A stretch of 64,000 nucleotides of DNA from Solimonas aquatica (GTDB lineage Bacteria; Pseudomonadota; Gammaproteobacteria; Nevskiales; Nevskiaceae), in the NCBI RefSeq assembly GCF_900111015.1, contig NZ_FOFS01000006.1:87014-151013 (forward strand). The letters run 5' to 3'. Positions within the stretch are counted from its first letter, which is position 1; each line of letters begins with the position of its first letter. The translations under genes were made by a program, and so were the position numbers. The notes beneath the pieces were generated by a model that did not search any database, was not told where the DNA came from, and was given only the letters and a program-made list of their open reading frames with translations. Shown piece by piece: positions 24,343 through 33,433 of the stretch.

Positions 24343-26313
24343 ATGAGTGACAAACAGCAGACCATCCAGTCCGTGCTCAGCGAAAAGCGCGTGTTCGCCC
24401 CCAGCGAGCAGTTCGTGCGCAGTGCGCGCCTCAACGCCGACAAGCTGGCTGCCCTGCACGCAGCCGCCGCCAAGGACCACGTTGGTTTCTGGACCGATCT
24501 GGCGCGCAAGGAAATCAGCTGGCAGACGCCGTTCACCAAGACGCTCGACGACAGCCAGGCGCCGAACTACACCTGGTTCGCCGACGGCAAGCTCAACGCC
24601 TCGGCCAACTGCCTCGACCGTCACCTCGCCACGCGCGGCAACAAGCTCGCGATCCGTTTCGAGGGCGAGAAGGGCGATGTGCAGCTCTACACCTATCAGC
24701 AGCTGCACGCCGAAGTCTGCAAGCTCGCCAATGCGCTCAAGTCCCTGGGCATCACCAAGGGCGATCGCGTGGTGATCTACATGCCGATGGTCGCCGAGGC
24801 GGTGATGGCCATGCAGGCCTGCGCGCGCATCGGCGCGGTGCACAGCATCGTGTTCGGCGGTTTCTCCGCCGGCTCGCTGCGCGACCGCATCGACGATGCC
24901 GGCGCCAAGCTGCTGATCACGGCGGACGGCGGTCATCGCGCCGGCAATATCGTGGACCTGAAGAAGGCCGTCGACGAAGCCCTGTCGGAAGGCTGCAAGA
25001 GCATCGGCAATGTGCTGGTGCTGCGCCGCACCGGCCACAAGGTGGGCTTCCAGGAAGGCCGCGACATCTGGTGGCACGATCTGGTGCCCAAGCAGTCCGA
25101 CCGCTGCGAACCGGAATGGGTGGACGCCGAGCATCCGCTGTTCCTGCTCTACACCTCGGGCTCCACCGGCAAGCCCAAGGGCATCCAGCACTGCACCGGC
25201 GGCTATCTGCTGGGCGCCACGGTGAGCAGCCAGTGGGTGTTCGATCTGCGCGAGGATGATGTGTTCTGGTGCACCGCCGACATCGGCTGGATCACCGGTC
25301 ACTCCTACGTCTGCTACGGTCCGCTGGCCAATGGCGCGACCATCATGATGTACGAAGGCGCGCCCACCGTGCCGGACGCGGGCCGCTTCTGGAAGATCGC
25401 GCAGGAACACGGCGTGACCATCTTCTACACCGCGCCCACCGCGATCCGCGCGCTGATGAAGCTCGGCGACGACTGGCCGAAGAAGTACGATCTCTCCAAG
25501 CTGCGCCTGCTCGGCAGCGTCGGCGAGCCGATCAATCCCGAAGCCTGGATGTGGTATCACACCGTGATCGGCCAGGAGAAGCTGCCGATCGTGGACACCT
25601 GGTGGCAGACCGAAACCGGCGCGATCATGATCTCGCCGATTCCCGGCGCGGTGCCCACCAAGCCCGGTTCCTGCACCAAGCCCCTGCCCGGCATCGCCGT
25701 GGAAGTGGTGGATGAATCCGGCGAGATCATCAAGGACAACGACGTCGGCGGCTATCTGGTGGTCACCAAGCCCTGGCCGTCGATGCTGCGCACGATCTGG
25801 GGCGACAACGACCGCTACATCAAGACTTACTGGGGTCAGTTCGGCAACAAGTACTACGTGGCCGGCGACTCCACGCATCGCGATGCCGATGGCTATTACT
25901 GGATCATGGGCCGCATCGACGACGTGCTGAACGTCTCCGGTCATCGTCTCGGCACCATGGAGATCGAAAGCGCGCTGGTCAGTCACCCGGCGGTGGCGGA
26001 AGCGGCCGTGGTCGGTCGCCCGCACGAGGTCAAGGGCGAGAGCGTGTTCGCCTTCGTGATCTGCCGTGGCGAGCGCCCCATCGGCGCCGAGGCCGAGAAG
26101 CTGGCCAAGGAACTGCGCGACCACGTCGGCCGCGAGATCGGCGCCCTGGCCAAGCCGGACGACATCCGCTTCGCCGAAAACCTGCCCAAGACCCGCTCCG
26201 GCAAGATCATGCGCCGTCTGCTGCGCTCGATCGCCAAGGGCGAAGCGATCACGCAGGACGTCTCCACGCTGGAGAATCCGGCCATCGTCGCGCAGCTGGC
26301 TGGCAAGGCTTGA
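24343..26313 (+). CDS. acs: Acetyl-CoA synthetase
   Basis: The 656-residue protein aligns over its whole length with AMP-forming acetyl-CoA synthetases. It has [12 protein letters not shown] (P-loop), [15 protein letters not shown], the acetate-pocket sequence [16 protein letters not shown], the hinge region [13 protein letters not shown] and the C-terminal [11 protein letters not shown] whose last Lys is the acetylation-regulated catalytic residue. It converts acetate, ATP and CoA to acetyl-CoA in the cytoplasm. The ATG follows CGAGGAGA. It lies downstream of an MHS transporter that has a sigma-54 promoter, and acs is the classic target of CrbS-type kinases. A terminator lies between the two genes, so acs expression may rely on read-through or its own promoter. 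Confidence 0.96.
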   Translation: MSDKQQTIQSVLSEKRVFAPSEQFVRSARLNADKLAALHAAAAKDHVGFWTDLARKEISWQTPFTKTLDDSQAPNYTWFADGKLNASANCLDRHLATRGNKLAIRFEGEKGDVQLYTYQQLHAEVCKLANALKSLGITKGDRVVIYMPMVAEAVMAMQACARIGAVHSIVFGGFSAGSLRDRIDDAGAKLLITADGGHRAGNIVDLKKAVDEALSEGCKSIGNVLVLRRTGHKVGFQEGRDIWWHDLVPKQSDRCEPEWVDAEHPLFLLYTSGSTGKPKGIQHCTGGYLLGATVSSQWVFDLREDDVFWCTADIGWITGHSYVCYGPLANGATIMMYEGAPTVPDAGRFWKIAQEHGVTIFYTAPTAIRALMKLGDDWPKKYDLSKLRLLGSVGEPINPEAWMWYHTVIGQEKLPIVDTWWQTETGAIMISPIPGAVPTKPGSCTKPLPGIAVEVVDESGEIIKDNDVGGYLVVTKPWPSMLRTIWGDNDRYIKTYWGQFGNKYYVAGDSTHRDADGYYWIMGRIDDVLNVSGHRLGTMEIESALVSHPAVAEAAVVGRPHEVKGESVFAFVICRGERPIGAEAEKLAKELRDHVGREIGALAKPDDIRFAENLPKTRSGKIMRRLLRSIAKGEAITQDVSTLENPAIVAQLAGKA

Positions 26314-26328
26314 GCTTTGCGTAATGGC

Positions 26329-26356
26329 AAAAGGCCCGGCACCTGCCGGGCCTTTT
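26329..26356. terminator. Bidirectional terminator after acs
   Basis: AAAAGGCCCGGCA and TGCCGGGCCTTTT form a perfect 13-bp stem with a 2-nt centre and T/A tails, between convergent acs and the fatty-acid-hydroxylase-type gene. Confidence 0.92.
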
Positions 26357-26381
26357 GCTTTTCTGTGGCACGAACGAGGCT

Positions 26382-26933
26382 TCAGTTCCGCTCGTCGCTG
26401 CCGAACAGCTGATCCCAGAAGGCGGTCGTCACGCCGTAGTGCGTGGCTTGCCCGCCGCGACGATGGTGCAGGCCATGCCAGCGACGGCGGCGCTGCAACC
26501 AGGCCTGATTGCTGCGCCAGAGGTGTATGGCATGGTGCGTCATGGCATAGCTCTGATAGCCGATCAGCACGCCCAGCAGCAGCGCGCAGGCTTGCCATCT
26601 TCCGGCCAGCGCTGCGGCGGGCAGAAAAACCAGCATGACGAACAGCATCGCGCTCAGCACGGTGGGCGCGCCGACCAGGGCCGTCGGCCGGCGATGGTGC
26701 TCCGCGTGCCAGCGACGGAAGGGCTGCATGCCGTGCAGAATGAAGCGGTGCACCAGATACTCCATCAGACTCCAGGTGCACAGACCCAGCAGCACCAGCG
26801 CGCAGAGCCCCGCCGCTTGTCCGCGCGGGCCGGCCACCAGCAGCAGGGTCGTCAGCACGGCCAGCGCGGAGCCGTACAGCGCGAAGTCGGCGTAATACGC
26901 CACCTTGCCGTGTTCCAGTGCGAAGAGCCGCAT
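26382..26933 (-). CDS. Fatty acid hydroxylase/sterol desaturase superfamily membrane protein
   Basis: The 183-residue protein has four hydrophobic helices and the histidine clusters of the superfamily: EYLVHRFILHG (HRFxLH), WHAEHHRRP (HAEHH), THHAIHLW and WHGLHHRR followed by THYG. These ligate a di-iron centre that hydroxylates or desaturates lipids. The protein is short for the family but all clusters are present. The ATG at 26933 has GGGAG four bases upstream; a GTG at 26951 would add six residues. It faces acs across a shared terminator. The substrate (for example a fatty acid or carotenoid) is unknown. Confidence 0.8.
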   Translation of the reverse strand: MRLFALEHGKVAYYADFALYGSALAVLTTLLLVAGPRGQAAGLCALVLLGLCTWSLMEYLVHRFILHGMQPFRRWHAEHHRRPTALVGAPTVLSAMLFVMLVFLPAAALAGRWQACALLLGVLIGYQSYAMTHHAIHLWRSNQAWLQRRRRWHGLHHRRGGQATHYGVTTAFWDQLFGSDERN

Positions 26934-27120
26934 GCCGCTCCCATGCGCCACCTGGCGCCGTGCGGGCGCAGGCTCGCTTCGTGGATCCCTGGATTGCAGA
27001 TTAGGCGCGGCCTACCGGGGCGTCTGTGTTGCACCGAACCGACAGCTTGCGGTGCTGCGCGCATCTTTCATGCTTGGCCTGACGGACATCCCCGCCGGCC
27101 CATCGGTTGAAGGAATCAAT

Positions 27121-27585
27121 ATGCACAGTCAAGACACCGTGAAGCTACTCAACGAACTCATTCAGACATCGGAGGACGGCAAGAAAGGTTTCACCGAAGC
27201 CTCCCAGGAAGCCAAGAAAGCGGACCTGAAGTCCCTGTTCAAGCAGCGCGCCGCCGATTGCGGCACCGCCGTGCTGGAACTGCAGACCCTGGTGCACTCG
27301 CTCGGCGGCACGGCCAGCGACGGCGGCACGGTCAGCGGCGCGATGCATCGCGGCTGGGCGAAAGTGAAAACGGCGATGGGCGATGCCGACATCGCGGTGC
27401 TCGAATCGGTGGAGCGCGCCGAGGACAAGGCCAAGGCGGCCTATCAAAAGGCATTGACCGGCACGCTGCCGCAGCAGATCCGGCTCGTCGTACAGCGTCA
27501 GCATGACAATGCCGTGCGCAACCACGACATCGTTCGCAATCTGCGTGACAGCTACAAGTCCATCAAAGGCATCCACGCCGACTGA
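27121..27585 (+). CDS. PA2169-family four-helix-bundle protein (DUF2383)
   Basis: This 154-residue protein is almost entirely helical and has the family pattern: TVKLLNELIQTSEDGKKGFTEA, then LKSLFKQRAADCGTAVLELQ, GGTVSGAMHRGWAKVKTAM and AVLESVERAEDKAKAAYQKAL. PA2169-family proteins have a ferritin-like fold; their function is not established, and they are common in stress-related gene sets. The ATG at 27121 is preceded by AAGGA; the frame is open to 26905 but without the motif. It stands alone between the fatty-acid-hydroxylase-type gene and the acs relic, and no partner is evident. Confidence 0.85.
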   Translation: MHSQDTVKLLNELIQTSEDGKKGFTEASQEAKKADLKSLFKQRAADCGTAVLELQTLVHSLGGTASDGGTVSGAMHRGWAKVKTAMGDADIAVLESVERAEDKAKAAYQKALTGTLPQQIRLVVQRQHDNAVRNHDIVRNLRDSYKSIKGIHAD

Positions 27586-27613
27586 AACGCGCTGAGTCCT
27601 GCGTGCGGCGCCC

Positions 27614-27696
27614 ATCGTCAAGGCGAAGCGATCAGGCAGGAGGTCTCCACACTGGAGAATCCGGCCCTCGTCACGCAGCCCGCCGGCAAGGCCTGA
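27614..27696 (+). pseudogene. Relic of a second acs gene: last 27 codons with stop
   Basis: The DNA from 27614 to the TGA at 27694-27696 repeats the 3' end of acs (26230-26313) with point differences. In frame it encodes [11 protein letters not shown] and PAGKA-stop, against [11 protein letters not shown] and LAGKA-stop in acs. One base is missing near 27620. The following 50 bp repeat the acs terminator with a shorter spacer. Upstream homology stops abruptly around 27613, 28 bp after the PA2169-family gene. Confidence 0.82.
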
Positions 27697-27716
27697 AGCT
27701 TTTGGCTGCTGTGTGG

Positions 27717-27746
27717 AAAAAGGCCCGGCATATGCCGGGCCTTTTT
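27717..27746. terminator. Terminator copied with the acs relic
   Basis: AAAAAGGCCCGGCA and TGCCGGGCCTTTTT form a 14-bp stem with a 2-nt centre, nearly identical to 26329-26356. It serves the PA2169-family gene and possibly the convergent moxR gene. Confidence 0.9.
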
Positions 27747-27843
27747 GCTGGTCTCGCAGCGCCAGTCAAATCCGCAGGGTGGCTTGGTAATCGCAGGGCG
27801 GGGCAGGCGCGCCTGACCCGCCCTGCGGCCGCTTCTGCAACAC

Positions 27844-28683
27844 TCAGCTGCGACGCGCCATGAATGCCACGCGCTCGAACAGATGCACGTCGGCTTCGTT
27901 CTTGAGCAGCGCGCCGTAAAGCGGCGGCAGCGATTTCTTGGTGCTGGAATCGTGCAGCACGCTGGGATCGATGTCTTCGGCCATCAGCAGCTTGAGCCAG
28001 TCCAGCAGCTCGGAAGTGGACGGCTTCTTCTTCAGGCCCGGCAGTTCGCGCAGCCCGAAGAACACTTCCATGGCTTCCTTCACCAGATTCTTCTTCAGGT
28101 CCGGGAAATGCACGTCCACGATGCGCTGCATCGTGTCCTTGTCCGGGAAGCGGATGTAGTGGAAGAAGCAGCGACGCAAAAAGGCGTCCGGCAGTTCCTT
28201 CTCGTTGTTGGACGTGATGATGATCAGCGGCCGGTGCCGCGCCTTCACCGTCTGGCGCGTCTCGTAGACGTAGAACTCCATCTGATCGAGTTCGCGCAAC
28301 AGGTCGTTGGGGAATTCGATGTCAGCCTTGTCGATCTCGTCGATCAGCAGCACCGGCTGCACCTCGGAATCGAACGCCTCCCAGAGCTTGCCCTTGATGA
28401 TGTAGTTGCCGATGTCCTTGACCTTGGACTCGCCCAGCTGCGAATCACGCAGACGCGAGACCGCGTCGTACTCGTACAGGCCATGCTGGGCCTTGGTGGT
28501 GGACTTGATGCCCCAGTCCAGAAACGGCCGGTTCAGGGCGCGCGCGATCTCGCGCGCCAGCTGGGTCTTGCCGGTGCCCGGCTCACCCTTGACCAGCAGC
28601 GGCCGCGCCAGCGTGGCGGCGGCGTTGACCGCCATCATCAGATCGTCGGTGGCGACGTAGGTATCAGTGCCTTCGAAACGCAT
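27844..28683 (-). CDS. MoxR-type AAA+ ATPase
   Basis: The 279-residue protein has Walker A KGEPGTGKTQ, Walker B PVLLIDEIDKAD and sensor 1 IIITSNNEKELPDAFLRRC, the order and spacing of MoxR-family AAA+ ATPases. These act as chaperones for metalloenzymes or surface proteins together with a von Willebrand factor A protein, usually encoded next door. Here the gene downstream in the minus direction is convergent, and the upstream gene is a helicase, so no VWA partner is seen in the window. The next cysteine-free C-terminal domain (PSTSELLDWLKLL) is normal for the subfamily. Confidence 0.88.
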   Translation of the reverse strand: MRFEGTDTYVATDDLMMAVNAAATLARPLLVKGEPGTGKTQLAREIARALNRPFLDWGIKSTTKAQHGLYEYDAVSRLRDSQLGESKVKDIGNYIIKGKLWEAFDSEVQPVLLIDEIDKADIEFPNDLLRELDQMEFYVYETRQTVKARHRPLIIITSNNEKELPDAFLRRCFFHYIRFPDKDTMQRIVDVHFPDLKKNLVKEAMEVFFGLRELPGLKKKPSTSELLDWLKLLMAEDIDPSVLHDSSTKKSLPPLYGALLKNEADVHLFERVAFMARRS

Positions 28684-28756
28684 GGTGATTCCAGTTCAGG
28701 TTTGAAAGTCGGATGGAAAAGGTCAGTTACGCCTAGTGTGCCCGCCCGCGCCCCGC

Positions 28757-31700
28757 TCACGCCAGCGGCGCGAACAGCTCGGCCACGGCCGCGCTGTCCA
28801 GTTCGCGCAGCGCACCGCCGGTCTCCGCGAACAGCCCTTCGGCCAGTTCGCGCTTGTGCTGCTGCAGCTCGGCGATCTTCTCTTCCACGGTGTCTTCGCT
28901 GAGCAGCTTGTAGACGAATACCGGCTTGTCCTGGCCGATGCGGTGCGCGCGGTCGCTGGCCTGGTTTTCGGCGGCAGGGTTCCACCAGGGGTCGTAATGA
29001 ATCACGGTGTCGGCGGCCGTGAGATTCAGGCCCACGCCGCCGGCCTTGAGGCTGATCAGGAACAAGGGCACCTCGCCGCGCTGGAAGCGGTCCACCAGCT
29101 GCTCGCGGTTGCGCGTCTCGCCGGTGAGCTTGAGATAGCTGATGCCGGCCTCGTGCAGGGCCTGCTCGATCAGCTCCAGCATCGAGGTGAACTGCGAGAA
29201 CAGCAGCACGCGCCGGCCTTCCAGCAGCATCTCCGGCAGCAGGGTCATCAGCAGATCGAGCTTGGCGGATTCCTGCACCTCGCGCGCTGCGTCGAGCTTG
29301 AGCAGACGCGGATCGCAGCAGATCTGGCGCAGCTTGAGCAGGGCGTCGAGCAGGGCGATGCGCGCGCGCGAGAACCCATGCGCCTCGATCTCCAGGCGCA
29401 GCTGCTCGCCCAGCGAGGCGCGCACGGTTTCATACAGATCACGCTGCGCGCCGCTCAGGGCCACGCTGCGCACGATGTCGGTCCGCGGCGGCAGCTCCGG
29501 CGCCACCTCGCGCTTGGTGCGCCGCATGAGAAAGGGCGCGACGCGCCGCGCCAGCTGGGTCTGCACGGCGCGGTCGGCGTGCTTTTCGATGGGCGTGCGA
29601 AAGCGCACGCGAAACTGCTTCTCATCGCCCAGATACCCGGGCATCAGGAAGTTGAACAGCGACCACAGCTCGCCCAGATGATTTTCCAGCGGCGTGCCGG
29701 TGAGGCAGAGACGATGCCGAGTGGCCAGCTCGCTGGCCGCCTGTGCGGCCTTGGCGCGGGCGTTCTTGATGTTCTGCGCCTCGTCGAGAATCACCAGATG
29801 CCAGCTGTGCTTGCGCAGCTCGGCCAGATCGCGCGGCAGCAGCGCATAGGTGGTCAGCACCAGATCGTGCTGCGCCACCTGCTCGTAGCGTGCGTGGCGG
29901 TCGCTGCCGTGTAGCACCAGCACGCGCAGATCGGGTGCAAAGCGCGCTGCCTCGCGCCGCCAGTTGAACACCAGGCTGGTGGGCGCCACCACCAGCGCCG
30001 GACGATCCAGCCGTCCGGCCTCTTTTTCCAGCAACACGTGCGCGAGCGTCTGCAGGGTTTTGCCCAGGCCCATGTCGTCGGCCAGCACGCCGGCCAGCTG
30101 ATTGCTGCGCAGGAACTGCAGCCAGCCCAGGCCCTCGCACTGGTAGCTGCGCAGCTCGGCCTTCAGGCCTTGCGGCGGCGTGACCGCCGGCGGCGCGCTG
30201 GCACGCCGCAGCTGTGCGCCGAGTTCGCGCAGACGCTCGCCGCCGTGCACGCTCAGCTGCGTGTCCTCGGACACCTCGTCGAGCAGGCCGCTGGCCAGAC
30301 GCGGCAGGCGCAGACGGCCCAGAGGATCGAGCGGACGCTCGTCGTAGAGCTCCAGCAAGGTCGCCAGCAGGCGCCGCACACGTGCCACCGGCAGGCGGAT
30401 CAGCCGGCCCTTGGCATCGTGCACGACGATGGGTGCGTCATCGGGCAGCTCCTGCAGCCGCGCCGGCGTGTAGCGTTCGGCATCGCTGCGCAGCAGGTTG
30501 ACCAGCAGCGGCAGCAGCGACACGGCCTCGCCATCCACCGTGATGTCCACGCCCATGGCGAACCAGTCGCGGGCATCCTCCACGCGCAGATCCCAGAGCA
30601 GCTCGGCCTCATGCAGGCGCCAGGGGAAGTCCAGACCGAATTCGAGGCGCCAGCCCTCGGCCTGCAGCTGCGGCGCCTCGTGCGCGAGAAAGGCGATCCA
30701 GGCGCTGCTGCCGCCGATGGGCGCGAAGAACGGCGTCTCCGCCCCGTAGTAATCCACCACGGTCTGCAGCGCGGTCTTGCTCAGGCGCAGGCGGCAGGCA
30801 CGCTCCACTTCCGGACGGCGCTGCACCTGGGTGACGTGATGATCGACCACGCGCGTCAGCACGCTCTCGGCGTGCTCGGCGGCGCAGCGCAGGCCGCCGT
30901 AGTCGTAGAGCAGGCGCGCCACGTCCTGCTCGGAGCGCTGCGCGCCCAGACGCGGCGCGGGATTGCGCTCCAGCACCAGCACCGGCGTGGGTGCGGCGAT
31001 GTCCAGCCGCTGCAAGGACAGGCGCGGCGGCGGCGCCACCGCATCGAGCGGCAGCGTGAGCGCCTTGTGCCAGCGTACCGCCTTGCGCGAACCGTCCTGC
31101 GCCGGAAACGGCGGCAGGCGCAGCAGCTCGGCGTCCTGCTCGATGCTCAGCCCGGTCTCCAGCACCGAACATTCCTGGTTTTCGGAATTGACGTACCAGG
31201 GCGGCTGCAGCGGCAGCACCGCACCCTGGACCTGGGCCTGCAGGCGCAGCTGCAGGGCGCCGTCGGCCTGCAGACTCCAGTCGTAGTGAGCCGCGCGCGG
31301 CGAGCCGAGCCATAGCGGCGGATTGCGCTCGCTCTGCCAGTGGCAGCGCTGCGTGGCCACCAGCAGGCGCAGCAGGTCTGCGCCCCACTGGTCCTGCAGC
31401 AGCAGGGCTTGCGGACGGCCGCCGGCCTGATGCGATTCCAGCTCCTGCAGCAAGCGACGGTCCTCGTCGCTGATATAGCTGGCGTGGCGATGCCCCGCGC
31501 CCGGCGCCGGCCGCGCGCCGGCATAACCGCCGTCGCGGCGCAGGCGCGCGCTGATCGGCGTCACGCGCAGCACTGCCTGATGATCCTGGCCCTGCAGGTC
31601 GAGCAGATACAGCAGGCGCTGGGTGTTGACCGCCTGCGCCTCGGCGCCATGGGCAGCGGACTCGCCCGGCACCGGCAGCGCGGGCGGATGCACGCTGGCC

Positions 31701-31969
31701 TGAATCAGGGCGGCGGCGACATGCTTGCAGTTGCGGCCCACCGGGCAGTCGCAGAGCCCATCGATGACCAGGGCGCCGCGGCGTTCGTGCCAGTGCACCT
31801 CGCATTCATAAGGCTCGTCGGCATTGCCCTGCACCAGGGCGCCGAGGCGGTTGGGGCCGCCGCCGGCCCAGACCTGCAGCACGCGACCGTCGCGCACATA
31901 GTCCAGACCCTTGTTGTACGCCGTGCCGAGCAGGGAACGCAGCACGCTGGTGCCGGGCAGCTGCATCAT
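28757..31969 (-). CDS. SNF2-family DNA/RNA helicase with SWIM zinc finger
   Basis: The 1070-residue protein has a SWIM zinc finger near the N-terminus (Cys73, Cys75, Cys81, His83 in CDCPVGRNCKH), a long middle region, and a C-terminal Swi2/Snf2 ATPase: ADDMGLGKTLQTLAH (Walker A), VILDEAQNIKN (DEAQ box), LTGTPLENHLGELW, and the helicase C half with LLFSQFTSMLEL, SLKAGGVGLNLTAADT and ASDRAHRIGQDKPV. Bacterial proteins of this build remodel protein-DNA or transcription complexes; the exact role is unknown. The frame is open to 32065, but MMQLPG at 31969 is a reasonable start; GTG or upstream starts cannot be excluded. Confidence 0.9.
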   Translation of the reverse strand: MMQLPGTSVLRSLLGTAYNKGLDYVRDGRVLQVWAGGGPNRLGALVQGNADEPYECEVHWHERRGALVIDGLCDCPVGRNCKHVAAALIQASVHPPALPVPGESAAHGAEAQAVNTQRLLYLLDLQGQDHQAVLRVTPISARLRRDGGYAGARPAPGAGHRHASYISDEDRRLLQELESHQAGGRPQALLLQDQWGADLLRLLVATQRCHWQSERNPPLWLGSPRAAHYDWSLQADGALQLRLQAQVQGAVLPLQPPWYVNSENQECSVLETGLSIEQDAELLRLPPFPAQDGSRKAVRWHKALTLPLDAVAPPPRLSLQRLDIAAPTPVLVLERNPAPRLGAQRSEQDVARLLYDYGGLRCAAEHAESVLTRVVDHHVTQVQRRPEVERACRLRLSKTALQTVVDYYGAETPFFAPIGGSSAWIAFLAHEAPQLQAEGWRLEFGLDFPWRLHEAELLWDLRVEDARDWFAMGVDITVDGEAVSLLPLLVNLLRSDAERYTPARLQELPDDAPIVVHDAKGRLIRLPVARVRRLLATLLELYDERPLDPLGRLRLPRLASGLLDEVSEDTQLSVHGGERLRELGAQLRRASAPPAVTPPQGLKAELRSYQCEGLGWLQFLRSNQLAGVLADDMGLGKTLQTLAHVLLEKEAGRLDRPALVVAPTSLVFNWRREAARFAPDLRVLVLHGSDRHARYEQVAQHDLVLTTYALLPRDLAELRKHSWHLVILDEAQNIKNARAKAAQAASELATRHRLCLTGTPLENHLGELWSLFNFLMPGYLGDEKQFRVRFRTPIEKHADRAVQTQLARRVAPFLMRRTKREVAPELPPRTDIVRSVALSGAQRDLYETVRASLGEQLRLEIEAHGFSRARIALLDALLKLRQICCDPRLLKLDAAREVQESAKLDLLMTLLPEMLLEGRRVLLFSQFTSMLELIEQALHEAGISYLKLTGETRNREQLVDRFQRGEVPLFLISLKAGGVGLNLTAADTVIHYDPWWNPAAENQASDRAHRIGQDKPVFVYKLLSEDTVEEKIAELQQHKRELAEGLFAETGGALRELDSAAVAELFAPLA

Positions 31970-32085
31970 GCGCGCACCCCGCCGCACCGCCGGCGGCAGC
32001 AGATGGACGCAGGGGAAAAAATCAGCTGACCGGAACTCACCGCGACCCTCCGTTGCGACCGCCAAGTGCGGCCCAACTGAGCAGT

Positions 32086-32586
32086 CTACAGAAGCACAGG
32101 CGAATCGGGCAGTTCGTTGCCGACGTCCGGGCGCGCCGGCGGGTAACGGGCCAGCACCTCGGCCACCGCCTGCACGCCGGCGACCGCGCCGCCGGCGAAA
32201 TCACCGCCGGCAAAATGCGTGGTCATGCGCTGCGCGCAATGCTGCCATTCGGCGGCCGGCACGCGGGCATCGCCCACGCCGCGGTCGGCGACGATCTCCA
32301 CGCTGCGCTCGGCATAGAGCACGTAGATCAGCACGCCGTTGTTGTGCTCGGTGTCCCAGACCTTGAGCTCGGCAAACAGCTGCGCGGCGCGCTGGCGCGG
32401 CGTGAGCCGGCGCCACAGCGCCGGCACGCCGAGCGCGCCCTCCACCACGAAACGGATTTCACCGGCATGCCGGCCTTCGGTCTGGCGCACGGCCTCGGTG
32501 ATGGCCTGCTGCACGGCCGGCGTGAAGGCGCGGCGCAGGCCCCAGGGTGTGGCGAACAGATGGCGCAGCCAGCGTGAGGGGCTCAT
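32086..32586 (-). CDS. TPM-domain protein (short, without signal peptide)
   Basis: The 166-residue protein is mostly one TPM domain: FTPAVQQAITEAVRQTEGRHAGEIRFVVEGAL, AAQLFAELKVWDTEHNNGVLIYVLYAERSVEIVADRGV and an HFAGGDFAGGAVAGV C-terminal helix. It has no clear signal peptide or membrane helix. It begins right after the stop of the longer TPM protein (about 1 bp gap), in an operon with LemA. LemA and TPM proteins co-occur widely and are associated with membrane or photosystem maintenance, but their activity is not settled. Confidence 0.82.
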   Translation of the reverse strand: MSPSRWLRHLFATPWGLRRAFTPAVQQAITEAVRQTEGRHAGEIRFVVEGALGVPALWRRLTPRQRAAQLFAELKVWDTEHNNGVLIYVLYAERSVEIVADRGVGDARVPAAEWQHCAQRMTTHFAGGDFAGGAVAGVQAVAEVLARYPPARPDVGNELPDSPVLL

Positions 32587-32587
32587 T

Positions 32588-33430
32588 TCACCACCGTCCC
32601 GAAGAACCGCCGCCGCCGAAACCACCGCCGCCACCGCCAAAGCCGCCCCCGCCAAAACCACCGCCGCCGCGCGAACTCCAGCCGCCGCCACCCACGGGAA
32701 TCGCGGCGCCGAACAGCGTCAGCACGAAGGCGACGATGCCCAGCAGAATCGCCAGACCCAGCACCTGCGACACCAGCCAGACCAGTAGGAACACGCCGCC
32801 GCCGGAAAGCACCGCGCCCAGACCCGAGCCGAAGATGCGGCGCAAAAACTGTGTCATCACCAGCGCGAAGATCAGCAGCGGCAGCAGCGAGTTGAAGCGG
32901 CCATCATCCACAGCCTGGCGTTTGGGCGGCGGCGGCAGGGGTTCGCCGTTGACCAGGCCGATCAGCTTGTCCACGCCGGCCTCGATGCCGCCGGCGTAAT
33001 CACCGGCGCGAAAGCGCGGCACGATGATCTCGTCAATCACGCGATGCGCGATGGCATCCGGCACCACGCCTTCCAGGCCGTAACCGACCTCGATGCGCAG
33101 CGCGCGATCGTCGCGCGCAACCAGCAGCAGCAGACCGTCGTCCACACCCTTGCGGCCGAGCTTCCACTGCTCGGCGACGCGGATGGCGTACTGCTCGATG
33201 GTTTCCGGCTGTGTGCTCGGCACGATCAGCACCGCGATCTGGCTGCCCTTGGCCGCCTCGAAGGCGGCGAGCTTTTGCTCCAGCGCGCTGCGCTGCTCGC
33301 TGCTCAGCACGCCGGCCAGATCGGTGACGCGCGCCGACAAGGCCGGCACCGCCACGTCGGCGCGTACGCCGAAGCTGCCCAGGCACAGCAGCAGCAAGAG
33401 GCCGCGCAGCAGGGCGCGCGCGCTGGTCAT
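32588..33430 (-). CDS. YgcG-type TPM-domain membrane protein with Gly-rich tail
   Basis: The 280-residue protein has a signal peptide (LLRGLLLLLCLGSFGVRA), a periplasmic TPM domain (VTDLAGVLSSEQRSALEQKL to IGLVNGE, with DDGLLLLVARDDRALRIEVGYGLEG), then two membrane helices and a C-terminal tail rich in Gly and Phe (GGGGFGGGG repeats) ending in SSGRW. This is the standard build of YgcG-family proteins. It lies 3 bp after lemA and before the shorter TPM gene, so all three form an operon. Confidence 0.88.
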   Translation of the reverse strand: MTSARALLRGLLLLLCLGSFGVRADVAVPALSARVTDLAGVLSSEQRSALEQKLAAFEAAKGSQIAVLIVPSTQPETIEQYAIRVAEQWKLGRKGVDDGLLLLVARDDRALRIEVGYGLEGVVPDAIAHRVIDEIIVPRFRAGDYAGGIEAGVDKLIGLVNGEPLPPPPKRQAVDDGRFNSLLPLLIFALVMTQFLRRIFGSGLGAVLSGGGVFLLVWLVSQVLGLAILLGIVAFVLTLFGAAIPVGGGGWSSRGGGGFGGGGFGGGGGGFGGGGSSGRW

Positions 33431-33433
33431 CGC

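Noticed and set aside
28725..28738. AGTTACGCCTAGTG resembling one arm of the 19-bp palindrome
   Set aside because: Only one half matches; there is no GTAACAG arm and no sigma-54 promoter nearby.
32588..32700. Repetitive DNA suspected to be a tandem repeat array
   Set aside because: It encodes the Gly/Phe-rich tail typical of YgcG-type TPM proteins.
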